A stretch of DNA of 64,000 bases from Aplectana chamaeleonis (GCA_029168955.1 JAPDOI010000143.1:930001-994000); one strand, 5' to 3'; counted from the stretch's first letter, positions 12,169-23,831 are shown. The notes: a model not told the origin generated them from the letters alone. Numbers and translations: made by a program.

Positions 12169-12640
12169 AGCCACAGTCCAAGATCAGAATCGATTTTTCG
12201 TATTTTAGCCTATCTTGGAGGAAATTTCACGCTGATCACAATGGTGTCTCCAGAATCGCTCAGAACTCACTACAAACTGAATTGCGGCTCCTCAAAAATT
12301 TTGAATTTGAACTGGTAGAAGTTCGTGGACGAGTTGTCTCGAGCCTGTATTTTCTCGTTATTCGCAGCCATCGTTCTGAAGCAGGCCACAATATAAAGCC
12401 AGGCCAAAAACAAAAGCAAGAACATAGATTTTGAACAAAATCATTCGCGCGTCTTTTCCCAATTGAGATCGGAAACCTGCCAGTGGGCGTTACCCATTTT
12501 TTCTTCCAAGGGGGCGTGGCCGACTTTTTCCTAGCTTGTTCTCGCTTATTTGAGCGAACTGAGATTTCGCGCTTGGCAGGTTTGCAATAGACGGCGACCG
12601 GATCAAAATATCAAAAATTACCTGTGGTTGGATTGTGCCT
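12169..12640. mobile_element. TTAA-type MITE family A, full copy (inverted)
   Basis: The ends read AGCCACAGTCCAA and, inverted, AGGCACAATCCAA, bounded by TCAA on the left and TTAA on the right (12641-12644). The 472-bp interior carries the same landmarks as the 55066-55535 copy, in the opposite direction. It is non-coding. Confidence 0.8.
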
Positions 12641-12644
12641 TTAA

Positions 12645-13380
12645 GCGAACACGATCGAAAAGTTCTGCGTGGAGAATCAGACACGTATGTATGATTATTT
12701 GAACTAAATCACCTGCTTCTTGAACACAGTACCGAAGATTCCTGGTTCGTGAACATGATATATTTTAAAATCCATGCATAGTTTAGTCCTTGTCAAAGTT
12801 CAAGTAAATCTGCGTACGTGTTTGATTCTTTAAATAAAAATTTGTGTTCGTAAAACTTTCAAATATCTGCGAGCCTATAATGATGGAATACCGCTTGCTT
12901 ACTGGTCCATCATGTGTAGTTCCCTCGGTGCCAAATGGGTTTCTCATAGAATCGCTTCTGTTATTGCGTCTGTTGAAGTTCATAGAAATATTGCAGAAAA
13001 AATAGACTGAGTATCCTTCGAAGCTCTTTTTTGGGACGAGAGTGATTTGAGTAGTGCCTATTATACACTGAAAACCGACAGTTTCACTACGGGATCTCTA
13101 ATATGGGAAGAACTGAGGCGAAAATGGAGCGAAAGCAAGGCGAGACGGCACCCAACTCGCGTAGTCAATAAAATCGCCCCACATTTATCTCTGAAGTCGC
13201 CCAGTTTTCCCCCAGCTAAGGTGAAAATTTCACCAAAATCAGGTAGGATCAAAGGCCGATCCGGCGTCAGTTGCCTCGATGCAACTAGGCAAGGCTGTTT
13301 CTAGAGGCGACTCCCGAGCGAGTTCCAGAGATTGTCGGACGAACGGGGCTACACGCCCTCTCAAGTGCAAAAACGACTCA
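12645..13380. other. Non-coding stretch, nothing recognised
   Basis: An 85-codon frame at 13047-13304 has no family feature and no splice context. The rest is AT-rich and unassigned. Confidence 0.4.
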
Positions 13381-13384
13381 TTAA

Positions 13385-13869
13385 AGGCAGCATACACGCT
13401 CAAAAATGATATCAATTTTATGGAATGAATCGAAGATCTAAAGCTGTTAATATTCAGAGATAACGAAAAAACCGGAAGAAAATCGACTGAAATGAAGATA
13501 TAACGGTTCGTTCTATATTGGCCCAGATGTGGACGAGTTTTACCGCTTTGGCTGAAACAGCGGAACTAGCGACAAATTTGTTGGGATAACGACGCTAATG
13601 TACTCTTACGGCCCTTTCTGGAACTCTTACGACCTTAGAAGCGTGAAAAATGAGCCGAAATGACCGCAATCGAGCCTTGAACATTTGTATTGAAGGGCGG
13701 AGCCCGTATCGGTGGGCGGAGAAAGGATAATTTTGTGACTCAATACGGCTCAAATACGGTCATTTTAACTCGTTTTCAACTCTTCCAACTTCGTGAGGGC
13801 TCTTCTAGGGTCCTCAAGATCCCACTAATGTAGTTATCTCAACAACTTTTTTGAGCGTGTCTGCTGCCT
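13385..13869. mobile_element. TTAA-type MITE family B
   Basis: The left end AGGCAGCATACACGCTCAAAAA is matched by the inverted right end TTTTTTGAGCGTGTCTGCTGCCT. TTAA flanks the element on both sides (13381-13384 and 13870-13873). The 485-bp interior has no open frame of note. A fragment with the same left end starts at 53979. Confidence 0.85.
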
Positions 13870-14195
13870 TTAAAGTGCTCCAAGTATCCTGATTCGCCAG
13901 CCCCCGTTGAGTGTCAGTTCCTATCTTCAATGCCAATAAAAATGTATCACCGCCACGCTTCGACCTGCGACCGACTATCACCAGTGGTTTTTATCAAAGA
14001 ATTCAATGAATCAGCAGTATTTTACCATAAAAATTCTGAATGTCCTCAACAACCAGTGCGCGAATCCACTTTCTCCTTCAGCCCTCGTCATAATAGTCCG
14101 ATGAAGTCCCTCCTAGGTCGTCCGTAGCCCCAGTTAATGCTGGTTATATTCGATATCGAAAGATCTTTGGGAATCACCAAACTTTACCATATGCC

Positions 14196-14567
14196 ATGTC
14201 GGAAGAGGAGTCAAGGACTTGGCTCGAGTGGATGATTACACGCACAAATGTCGAGCTAATGAACGCCGGCTGCGATGTCGTTGATCTCGTTAATCCTATT
14301 TTCATACTAGTGGCAACGCGGCAAACGCCGTTTCCCGAGTTAACGGAAAATCAGTGTTTCGGAACACCAACAAATCAGGAGGAAATTGATCCCGTTGGAG
14401 GCGAAATATGTCTCAATGATTGTTGCCGCGATAGCTGTGTTCGCCACCCCTTACTGCATCGCTACCAGTTTTGTTCGTGGTCCATTGCCTATATGAGCAT
14501 TTTGACGTCTTTCTCATGTGCGAAGAAGTCAGTTGTCAACTTTCAGCTAATTTCTTACTATTCCTAG
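14196..14567 (+). CDS. Open frame of 123 codons, unknown (may be an exon or repeat relic)
   Basis: The frame starts MSEEESRTWLEWMITRTN and contains a short Cys-rich part (CLNDCCRDSC). I recognise no family. Codon choice in the first two thirds is balanced and gene-like, but no linked exon, trans-splice acceptor or conserved domain was found. It ends just before a dispersed repeat (14690-14850). It could be an exon of an unrecognised gene or part of an old retroelement. Confidence 0.2.
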   Translation: MSEEESRTWLEWMITRTNVELMNAGCDVVDLVNPIFILVATRQTPFPELTENQCFGTPTNQEEIDPVGGEICLNDCCRDSCVRHPLLHRYQFCSWSIAYMSILTSFSCAKKSVVNFQLISYYS

Positions 14568-14689
14568 ACACAGGCTTCCCCATAGCTAATAAAACGGCAT
14601 TTGCCGCTAGTATGAAAACCGGGCTAGGTGGCAAGGGTTTGTTTTGGTTCTTCGACATGGGACCAATTCACAAGTCGCAAGTACCCTTT

Positions 14690-14850
14690 GTTTCGGAGGA
14701 AAACTCGTTTCGTTCCTTCGCTTGCGTTCACGGAGCAACGGGATAGACAGCGAGAACGTGTGGGAAGGAAACGCAGCATACGCACGCACACGCACGCGAT
14801 TGGCGGAAACAAACTTCACTCCGAAACATAATATTTTACCCTTACTCATG
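14690..14850 (-). repeat. Dispersed repeat, second copy of the 842-990 sequence (inverted)
   Basis: Read on the minus strand, this stretch (CGCGTGCGTGTGCG...GCTGCGTTTCCTTCCCAC...CTCGCTGTCT) lines up with 842-990 on the plus strand (CGCGTGCATCTGCTCCCGTACGCTGCGTCTCC...CTCGCTGTCTC). It explains the small ORFs on both strands in both places. Confidence 0.6.
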
Positions 14851-15279
14851 TGAGAAGCTTGCCAATGTCGGTTCCGCGAGTAACCTATCAACCTCGGATA
14901 AGGCACAAGTAGCATGATTAGATCGAGATTACTCGCCAGTTTGATGATTATGAACTTCTGAGCATTAGCCTATTGCAGGCTAACCTGAATACATGGTGTA
15001 ATAAGAAATATCTAACAAATGTATTTATTACGCATCAGTGCACCATGAAATACAACGGCGGAGCTCCTCTGGACATCAAGAGGCTAGATTTGTCACTTGG
15101 TTCAAATGGGAAGACATGCATGCCATATGTTTCTTTCTTGGCTGAGCACATATCCGTCTAATACCATGTGAACCCGGTGAGGAATCCAACTCCTGAAAAC
15201 TCTCACACGCGAATTTGAATACGCTTCACAAAAAATTGGGATAGAACAGGTGCAGATGGTTGCAGCGTCAGTAAATTGA

Positions 15280-15345
15280 AGCGTATAGTTTACCACAAGG
15301 TTAAAAGGACATGGTGCGGTTGCGGACTCGTGCAAACATACGGTA
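15280..15345. repeat. Fragment of the 47488-48008 foldback family
   Basis: The text GTTTACCACAAGGTTAAAAGGACATGGTGCGGTTGCGG is nearly identical to both arms of the foldback element at 47488-48008. Only one arm end is present. Confidence 0.65.
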
Positions 15346-15883
15346 GTCTGATTGTGTTATCATTCATTTTTTTGAAATAACTAAGATTGGTCGGTGAGTT
15401 TTTGTTTCCACTCTCACATTCTCACCTGTTTTCATTGCATCCTTAGATGTAGTCGTATCGGTGAAAACACAGACTCACCGATCTATCGCAGCTGTTTCGG
15501 AAAAATTAATGATACCACTAACAAACTACAGTATACTAGGAAGGGTCCGCAACCTCACAAGGTCCTACTTTCATTGCTGTAGACTATACGTTGCGCAGCC
15601 GTAGTTACGAAGCCGCTTTTCAACCTTCGCTCCACAGCTACCTCCATTAATCCCACTGGTAACATACACTACACATACACGTAAAATTCTCACTGCACTC
15701 AGATAGTAAAAGCGAGCTCTACACATTAAACTCTTTATAAATACTAAGATTTAAGTATAGGAGAAATTCTCTATTTCTAGGTACCTTAAAACACACAGGA
15801 TATTCGACAATTATGTACTGGGATTCGAAGCTGTGAAAAAGTACAATTCAAAGTCAGACAAGTCTATCTATGGCACAGAGGGA

Positions 15884-18086
15884 TCAGTAACCTTCATTGG
15901 AGAATGTCACTTCATAGTCAGGATACTGTTTCTTGATTAGATCAACCGCTACGGAGTGATCGGCTTGGCCGTAGCCCTAAAAATAATGGGATTATTCAGC
16001 AACACCCGACGATTCTTCTGAAATGCAGGTAACCCATATCAGCAGCGCGTGCTTCTGTTGCAACACGACGTCCTGCTGCGATAACGATTACAATAAGGCG
16101 AAATTTCCGCCTATTGAAAGTCGTTTATACTTTCGTCGCCGCGCCGCTTGGCGATGGAAGTATAAACGATTCCTTAGCAGCATGTGGCCGCTTGGATCGA
16201 CATTGAATCGGAAGGCTAGTCTTTTGCAGCACGCGCTGCTCCCAGGTGCAGATCAAGCTGCAACTCATTGAGGTTCAATGAGGTACTCGATTCTAGAAAT
16301 GTATCGTTGACAAATCGGCATCTCCCCCTCCGCTTCCAGTGTATGTGTAGAAAACCACTCGACTAGCAGTTCTCAATGCTTCCACGGGCGCCACGTAGCC
16401 GTGCTAGGCAGTGTCCACTTTTTGCGAGAGCGCGCGATCACGCAAAAACGATGGTCATCGAAAGCACATGATTTGCTTATCGTTCACGCGCACTTCCGCT
16501 CTACCTCGCACGCTTAGGGGTCGTTTATGCTTCTGCCGCCGAGCTGCGCTGCGAAGCGCAATCCTATCATACCGATCGTGTCGCGCCGCCCGATCAATAT
16601 TACAGAAGTAGGAACGAAGCCTCAGGAGTCGTTTAAACTTCCGCCGCCGAGCGGCGCGGCACAGTGCATTCCTGTGATAACGATCGCCTGATCAATATTA
16701 CAGAAGTGCATTGCGCCGCGCCGCTCATGTATAAACCACCCGTTGCAGCCGCCCACGTGCGCTTACGCTCGCTCACCGCCCCTTCGAGAAAAAAGCAACA
16801 AATTTTCGAGCTTGCTTCTTCATCATTGGAACATTGATACTCAAACCTACTCCAATACGAAATTTCTCGTATCCCATAGTCCCACCACGGCTGTCACAAA
16901 CCGTGGTAATGAGCAGCCAACGAGTCGACCTGAGTGGCTGATCACCCGGTGAAATGTTACATAAAGATTGAATGAGCACAGGGCAGGAGGTGTTTGCCTA
17001 CATCTTTTCAGGCACCTTGCTACTATCAGCGTTGAAGAGCGCTGACGAGCGCGCAACAGCGCGTCCTTACGACGAATGAACGCTGCCATAGACATACCCT
17101 TCCATAGCCATATTTGGTTCATACCAAGCTTTGCTTGCAGCGACGCCAAGCGCTGACGGATGCGATGTCGATAGCGTTCAACAAACACAACGAATAACGC
17201 TAAGCTAAAGTTCGCTGCCCTTCTGAAATTTCTGCAGTAGTCCTGGTCACGGTTTGCATAGGTTGTCGCAATATTGCCATCGGCAAGCTCGCCCTTTCGA
17301 GAGGAACAGCAGATTGTTCTACAAAATTCGGATTCGTCAAAGGTCATACACCGGGTATAAAGGCGCATAGGGGTATGAGCTTTCGCTTACAATGTTAGCT
17401 TGGGAAAGTCCGAAAGCTTGTGCTCTGAATTGCCTTCCCACCAGTAGTATAATGATTGACGAATCCTATGGTGCAGACTAAGAAATGATTCGAGCAAAAA
17501 ACAGTCTTCTACGGGAGAGCTACAGCGGTTTCTGATACTCCCAGGCCTAAGAACTACATTTGTCATGGGAAAAGGATGCGAGATCAAGCCGAACTGCGTG
17601 CGCCCGATCGACCACTTCGACGCCTCGAGCGGCCCTATCGGGCGGTTCACGTTCCTATCCAGTGCGGCTCGGGGCCACAACTTGTCTGAGTAATCATCCT
17701 TCAGTTTTGCCGGTTTTGATGGTGGACGTTATGAAGAAAGCACAAACCTGAGAATAGCCGTAAACGAGTATTTTCTTGGCATCGTCTTCGTGTCTAATCC
17801 TGCCTCCTCCAAGACACTTCAATTTGTAGGCAGGTCCAGCATCATCGCGAGCAACAGCAAGAATATCGGCGTGAAACGTGCACTTGTAATAGCCACGCAC
17901 TATATTTTTCGACTCTTTCGTTGACGTGTCGGTGCACTGGAAACAAATCTTTGTTTTGGTTCAGGAACTTTTATGTCAAGTCAAAACATATTTGGTAAGC
18001 TAAAGGATGAATTGTACCTTGATTAAAATGTATTTGTAGGTTCCGGACGGATCAATGTCCACATCTGGTATATTGGAGAGAGGCAT
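15884..18086 (-). CDS. PHPT1: 14-kDa phosphohistidine phosphatase (PHPT1 type), three exons
   Basis: The enzyme removes phosphate from phosphohistidine in proteins; it is small, cytosolic and metal-independent. Exons on the minus strand are 18018-18086 (23 codons), 17748-17936 (63) and 15884-15976 (30 plus TGA), all phase 0 with GT-AG introns of 81 bp and 1.77 kb. The protein has 116 residues (human PHPT1 has 125). Visible family signatures are IPDVDID near the N-terminus, KYILIK (active-site-region Lys), IVRGY, FHADI with the catalytic His at about residue 45, [18 protein letters not shown], and the SNEGY end just before the stop. An acceptor TTGTTTTTAG lies 10 nt before the ATG on the minus strand, which fits spliced-leader trans-splicing. 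The large intron holds two small GC-rich MITE remnants and a short plus-strand ORF. All key residues appear intact, so it should be functional. Confidence 0.93.
16117..16173. mobile_element. Minimal GC-rich MITE remnant (57 bp) in the phosphatase intron
   Basis: GAAAGTCGTTTATACTTTCG faces its inverted partner TGGAAGTATAAACGATTCC across a GC-rich centre. The ends belong to the GGGGTCGTTTATACTTCCGCC family of 10618-11238. It looks like an internally deleted copy. Confidence 0.65.
16517..16741. mobile_element. PIF/Harbinger-like MITE, compound or decayed copy
   Basis: The left end GGGGTCGTTTATGCTTCTGCCGCCGAG follows TTA at 16514-16516. A second, internal left end (AGGAGTCGTTTAAACTTCCGCCGCCGAG) starts at about 16626. 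The right side ends in GCCGCGCCGCTCATGTATAAACCACCC, a degenerate inverted end. Two tandem or nested copies are the simplest reading. The elements lie in the 1.77-kb phosphatase intron. Confidence 0.6.
17564..17692 (+). CDS. Small plus-strand ORF (42 codons) in the phosphatase intron, unknown
   Basis: ATG to TAA, 42 residues, reading [18 protein letters not shown]... and ending GHNLSE. Third codon positions are mostly G or C, unlike the AT-rich surroundings, and this frame avoids rare-looking codons. No splice partner, signal peptide or family is recognised. It may be a leftover exon, a small peptide gene, or chance. Confidence 0.2.
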
Positions 18087-20560
18087 AGTATGAGATCTAA
18101 AAACAATAATTCACACTTGCTTGGTCTATAGTACATGTGCTTCATAATGAGAATCGCGCTTACTACAAATGGAAACCTAAATGAACCCCGTATCAAAACT
18201 CAGAAGCTCAAGCATCCTGGGAACAATGAATGTTTTCACTGGGGACTGTTCTACCTGCAATCCGACGATTTGGAAACCCGTGTTTTCTTCGTTGTAGGTG
18301 TGCCACAGTACATGAATAATCCGTGCTCGGAAGTCCCTAAATGCCTCCGGGATACCCAGAAAATGGCTTTTTCAGCGCTCCGCTAAAAAGGTGATGGTTT
18401 TCCCCGCATTCGGCTCGAAACTTTCAACTGGGGGTATTTAGACAGATATTAACCACGAATCTGGGATCGGTTCGTAGCTATTCTGAGGGCTACTGTAGAC
18501 TACCGTAGGAATAATATCTTTCAAGTGGCGTACCCTACCTTAAAAATTCGAAAATCGACAAATGGTCCTCAAAACCGTATTCGCCCAATTAAAGCCCAAA
18601 CAGAAATATTGAGCCAAATCTGAGACCTTTTCTCTTTGTAAAGCTAAGAATCTACCTTTTCTGGAGAACTTTGCGGTATTTGGAAAACTTTGAACACGGG
18701 TTATTGTTACAAAGGACTATATGTACCAACAACATCCAGAACATGGTTTTCTCAAACATCGGGAGTAAGTGAATCAAGCCCAAGTGATATTGAGCAAGTT
18801 AAAAAGCTCACTCATCAACTACCGAACCGCACATTTGAAGCACAGGCATTAAATGGTAGGGTCAAATAAGTCCCGACTTGCGAGTGAATACGCGTTTTTT
18901 GCTTTCATACTTTACGCTCAACAATACCGCTCGTAGGTATCGTTCAAAATGCATGCGGTGGTACTTTCTCGCGTTTTTAGCGGTCTTTTTTGAAAACTCG
19001 CTTCGAGTTTTTTTTTGAGAATTGAAAACAGATTTAGAATTGTGGTGAGGAGAACTATTCAACGGTATAATGATTTTAGGGTTCAAGTTTGAGCAAAAAT
19101 GGTTCCGACTCCATTTCCAGGTAGTTATGCAGTACACAAAGCCATGCGTTGCCGGAGAACTGGTACGCGCCTAATTTTTCAACCGCGGAAAACTCCGCAC
19201 AAACGCGGGATTTTCCTCTTCCCAAAAGCAGGAGATTTTAAGGGTCTAAGAAGTAATTCTCCAACCCGAAGTCGGGTTTTCCATTAGAGTAACTCCAGTT
19301 ATAAGAGCTTACAAAATTGCAATGCGGACCCTTTCTCACGTAATCCTTCCCTCCGTGGAGAACATTATGATTCTCAAAACGCTAACTAAGGATTGACATT
19401 CGGTCGAAGATGCCTTCTCCAACGAAATTCACACCAGTTAATCTAGTTCCATTGAAGTTTTCAAATCTATGTTTGTAGCTGCTGAAGACTTCTCTTGACC
19501 GAGTTATTAGGGTTTCCTCAGTTGGGCGCTTACTTGTAAGGAGGATATACAGCCAAAAGGCAATGTTAAGGATGTTCAGGAGAATTGTTTCAGATTCGTT
19601 TCAGAACATTTTACTGGAGGTTATTCGGGGTCCTTAAGACGAAAACAATGTCCTTTGTAGATTTTCGGAAAACTTGACAGGGATGGCTCCAAGCGTCTTA
19701 CCGGGAGAAATTTTCGGGGCACAATGCGACTTTTGTTGATTTCCACAACGTTACAATTTATTTGCCTCGAAACTTCTGGATAGAGAGAATCGGAGACCTT
19801 TACAGCATGACGAAGGGTCTACGACCTGAAACGTCGCAATAAAGATGGCTATCGACAGCAATCTCTGCATTGAAGCTTCAATTATTTGTATGAAAAGAAA
19901 AAAATCATCATCAAACTCAGAAATTCGTCAATTCTAAATTAATTGGAGAGCTCAACACGAATCTGAGGTCCGCTAATCGATTTAAGATACTTACGGCGAG
20001 TTACAGAGGGTCACGGTAGATATACGGTACATATCTACGTAGTTCGCTCGTCTTAGATCTAGCTAGAAACTCAACTGCTAGGGTTACTTGGGGCTTTAAA
20101 CACAAATTCGGGGCCCATTTACCTGTTTCCTTATGTATGCACGTATGCTGCATCAGCTGAATGACAGAATGTCTACTGTAACCTACCGTGAGGATTGAAA
20201 TATCGAGAAACGGACCACAGGTTCGCATTCATATCAACGAATACCCCCAAGAAAACATTTCGAGTCAAATCCATAATACATTTTCTGACCTCCCTGAAAA
20301 CTGTCTCATGAGTACTATTCACCTTTCCACCCATCTGAGAAAACCCCCCTCCCCGTAACTCGACTCGAAGCTCGCATTGGCAGCTACAAATATAGATTTG
20401 AGATCATCTTTAGTAGTGCATCCTAATGGGATATAATTCCTTACATTTGGCCAGATCGACCGAAAAAGGCTCCATGTAAGTTGAGGTGAACTGATTTGGG
20501 AGATGCTCGCATCTGAATAGGCTACCTCCATCTACGAAGTTATGGTTACTGACAGCCCCT
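18087..20560. repeat. Repeat-derived stretch with remnants of the ACCGTAATCTACCG family
   Basis: Phrases such as CGAATCTGGGATCGG, CTACTGTAGACTACCGTAGG, GAAAATCGACAAATGGxCCTC and CCAAATCTGAGACC recur here as in the interiors of the elements at 45304-46349 and 58889-59930. 20000-20230 carries a similar TACGGTAGATATACGGTA segment. Small open frames in this stretch have no family features. No gene was found. Confidence 0.5.
19806..19845 (+). ncRNA. Hammerhead-ribozyme-like core, probably inactive
   Basis: The sequence ATGACGAAGGGTCTACGACCTGAAACGTCG has the order of a hammerhead core: (C)TGANGA, a short helix II formed by GGTC/GACC, then GAAAC. Such motifs are known at the ends of Penelope-like retroelements. 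The first core base is A where C is required, and helices I and III are not clear, so it would be a dead remnant if real. Confidence 0.2.
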
Positions 20561-21011
20561 TACCGTTGAACAGAATTAAAAATGCGACCATCTGCAGCGC
20601 GCGGGCACGCGTACATAATTACCCTACATGTAATTACCCTACTTGCAATAGGCATGTCAATCGCTCTCGCCGCGAAGCGGCGGGAGAGGTTTGGTTTTTC
20701 AACCCTGGTCTTAGAACGAATGAAAAACTGATTACCTCATTCATAAAATTTATCGGATCTGTTTTTCTATTGAATTCAGAAAACGTGTTTTGAGACTTCT
20801 GAATGAATTTTCACTATGAAACATTCAAACTTTTTGATTGAAGCTGATTCCATTCCTTTCAAATGAAAAAAAAACACATTTTTAGGAGAAGGCATTTCAA
20901 AATCCCCAAGGAACAGCTGTTCTCAGATTTTCATGCCCAGGTTTTCTTAGATGAATTATTGTAAAGAAGACATCAAACAGTTCCGTATTCAATTTTGATG
21001 GATGTTAGGAC

Positions 21012-21094
21012 TTGCAGCCACCAGCCAGGCTAGGATCGAACCCGACCGTGAGCAACGAAAAAAGCGTCTCCTGCCACTACACCAAACGCGCCCT
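21012..21094 (-). repeat. tRNA-derived SINE or tRNA pseudogene
   Basis: On the minus strand an A box (TGGTGTAGTGG, 21074-21084) and a B box (GGTTCGATCC, 21033-21042) stand at the spacing of a real tRNA, with GGGCGC about 9 bases before the A box. The acceptor and T stems do not pair properly and the anticodon arm has a T-run. This is therefore a tRNA-derived SINE head or a dead tRNA, not a working tRNA gene. Confidence 0.6.
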
Positions 21095-21559
21095 CTGATA
21101 ATTGTTTGTGTATTCATTCGGTTTTTGAAACAGATAACCAAACCACCTGGCGTTTAAATGCAACCAATGAGCTATTTTTTTCAAATGTGTATCCGAATCG
21201 CATCACCCGAAAGTGCAGAATATTCAAAAATCTTTTTTTTCTCTATTAGGCCGAAGTTTACTTCCATGAATCAATCAAATATTTAGGGAACCGATTTGCT
21301 CGATTTCACAGAAGGATTGAATATTTCATACCCGGATCATTGAAAATCCTAAATGAAGTTTTCCCGAATTCAATACAATGAAAATTCAAAACCCCACCTG
21401 GATCAAATATTCAAAGATCCTGATATTCGAATGAGTACTTAATTTGGTTTGAAGTATAACTCACAAATCAGTACAGCCGCCGTATGAGTCTCGCATAGAC
21501 ATGGTAAAGAAGAATGTCTCGGAGCAAAGTTTTCTTCGTCGGACTTGCGCGCTCCTACA

Positions 21560-22277
21560 CTCCGCCAACGCGTAGCTAGATGCCTCACACGGAAACCAGA
21601 GATGCCCAGGGTTTCGGAGGCATCTAGACAGATTTTAACCCGAAAATTAACGTAAGTTACGAAAAGTTTAGCCTCAGTTGGTGGAATTTTAGCTACAGCG
21701 CCCGCATAAACTACGTAAATTCTCGCTACAGCACCCGCATATTCAACGCTTATTCTCATTGCAGCACTCGGTCGATCGACCCACCCACTCTCGATCTGTA
21801 CTAGAATAGCGATCCTAGCTGCGATCGAGCGCATCGCGGTTTCTTCTCCACGGCCTGCAGCATCCCAGCGGCCAAAATTATCCCTAGCAAGGTCTTCCAG
21901 AGATCGACACGGGGTCACCCTCCACGACCAACCATAGAGTGTCAAGTTATCTGTGGGTTGTCTGGGCCAACACTGTTCGAACCGCATCCCTGTGTTCCGC
22001 GTAGCCAACGCGGGTTTGAGATTGCATTTCAACACAGGCTGTCTCTGAATCCGTAGATTCTCGCTACAGAATTATAGCGAGAATATACGAGTTTAACGTC
22101 AGAGAGATCAATGTATCTAATTTAGCCTTCGTTTTTGCGTAGAATACGCGCAGAATTTGCACCCTTGTAGCCTTGACACAAGAATTTGCGGGTTTTAGCT
22201 ATCGTAGCCAAAACCCGTATTTAACCGCTACATGGAATGGGGCGCCCTCGGAGGCATCTAGCTACGCGTTGGCAGAG
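21560..22277. mobile_element. Inverted-repeat element, 718 bp
   Basis: The left end CTCCGCCAACGCGTAGCTAGATGCCTC is matched inverted at the right end with one mismatch. The interior carries short repeats of CTACAGCRCCCGCATA and TTCTCGCTACAG, which give a repetitive minus-strand open frame (21439-22035) with no real protein features. It is non-coding. Confidence 0.75.
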
Positions 22278-22361
22278 TATCCTCAACAGTCATGAAAATG
22301 AGCTGGTCGCACCGAAAGTATTTGCTTTCGATCTTCCGGAACGATTGTTCGGATTTTTTAA

Positions 22362-22910
22362 AGGCAGTGTTAACGATGAAAAGTGGCCGTTTTACCGCAG
22401 AAAAGTAAGCCTTGGGTCTCTCTCAGTGGAGGAAGGACGGAAGTTCCATGAAAAAACGGCCAGCAAGTGAGTGAAAACATCGTGGACGAGTTGACCCACT
22501 GGATCATCCCGCCCAAGTCATGTAACAATTGTCCGCCGCTCGTTTCACCAGAGGAATAGCTGTTGAACTTTTGAGTACTTTTTATCTCAAAGGATTCTAG
22601 CATACAGGCATGTGCATTGAACCACCTTATTTTTGAAGAGTTTTCGGTGCAAGAAACAGGAGGCAAAATCGTCTGCCTAAGAATTTTGGAGCGCAGAACT
22701 ATTTCCGACGTTTGGATTGTCCAAGGTCCGCTGTACCGCGAAACACACCAAATATGCGTAATTGAACATTTAAGAGTTTTATTTGAACAGCTTTTGCTAG
22801 GATAATTTCGGGTTTTGTGGAATCTTTCCCCTATTATCCTTTACTTTGGGGACTTGCCTACTCAAAAACGTCGAAAACTAGAATACGGTTTCTTATCGTG
22901 AACACTGCCT
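22362..22910. mobile_element. TTAA-type MITE family C
   Basis: The ends are AGGCAGTGTTAACGATGAA on the left and, inverted, AGGCAGTGTTCACGATAA on the right. TTAA flanks both sides (22358-22361 and 22911-22914). It is 549 bp and non-coding. Single ends of the same family are seen near 11660-11680 and 34125-34140. Confidence 0.8.
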
Positions 22911-22978
22911 TTAATGGTCCTGAGCGATGATGATAGTGCACCTTTCGTGATCGATTTTCGCATACTGTCCTCTAAAAT

Positions 22979-23088
22979 GGCTTGTCGATCGAGTACACAC
23001 TAACGACGGCGTGGCTGCCCCGTTGCAAGCCGCGCCGCAGTGCTGAGAGGGGAGCCACGCCGCTGTGAGTTTACTCGATCGACAAGCC
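22979..23088. repeat. Palindromic hairpin, about 45-bp arms
   Basis: GGCTTGTCGATCGAGTA on the left is exactly inverted at 23072-23088. The similarity runs inwards over CGGCGTGGCT. This is a small foldback element about 0.8 kb upstream of the RPRD start. Confidence 0.8.
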
Positions 23089-23820
23089 TCTGAAACTAGC
23101 CGACTCATCGAATCAAATATTCGAAAACCGAATGAATGGGTTTTCCGAGTTAGTCCAAATTCCGAAAACAGAAGTCTTCGCTTCCCAAATCAACAAAATA
23201 TTTAAAAGCGGATAATTCAAATTCCCGAATGAATTGAATTATTCGAGTCTTCCTGCCAATCATATTGAAACAATGTCTTTTATTATTATGGCATGATTTT
23301 CTTGTAACAAAATGTTCCGCTGAACATTTGGAGTTCACTAATTCTTGAATTTGAATTCTAGCGCGTTTAACCCATTTTCTAACAAAAAGAAAACGAGAAA
23401 AGCTACCCTGCAAAACCGGCGGAGATGGTCTTTCTTGGAAAACGGAGTAATCTGGACAAGGCTGTGGCAGAAGATGGACAAAATCTAGGCGAAAACATGC
23501 GTGGAACTCTCATGGCGGTAATCTTTTGAAGGCCACCCACGTATTTGTGCCAACGTGGCACCAAGAGACGGCGACAAGGCCTGCTGTCTAGCGTACTTTG
23601 CTCGTGTCGGCAGTTGAAATCTTGGATGACATTACCAAAATTATTTTGAAACTCGGCGGTTTTTTCTCTGTGCTTGTTCTATTTCAACCTGCTTCTAGGC
23701 GGTAATGCATTTTACAGATTCGGTTTTGTCCATATTTTATTTTTGGTAAAAAAGAAAATAAGCTTGCTAAGCCGATACTGTCGCTCCTGTGTTCAGATTA
23801 ATTTAGCGATTTTTTAGAGC

Positions 23821-23831
23821 TACAATTTCAG
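23821..23831 (+). promoter_or_regulatory. Candidate spliced-leader acceptor upstream of the RPRD gene
   Basis: TACAATTTCAG lies 58 nt before the ATG at 23890, with no in-frame start between. The sequence has the nematode acceptor form and there is no upstream exon, so it may receive a spliced leader. The position alone supports it. Confidence 0.4.

Noticed and set aside
16847..17368. 173-codon minus-strand open frame in the phosphatase intron
   Set aside because: It falls between confirmed phosphatase exons 2 and 3, shows no motif, and cannot be joined without breaking the enzyme.
21439..22035. 198-codon minus-strand open frame
   Set aside because: It lies in an inverted-repeat element and reads short DNA repeats (YAGAVARI, VYAGAVAKI); no family features.
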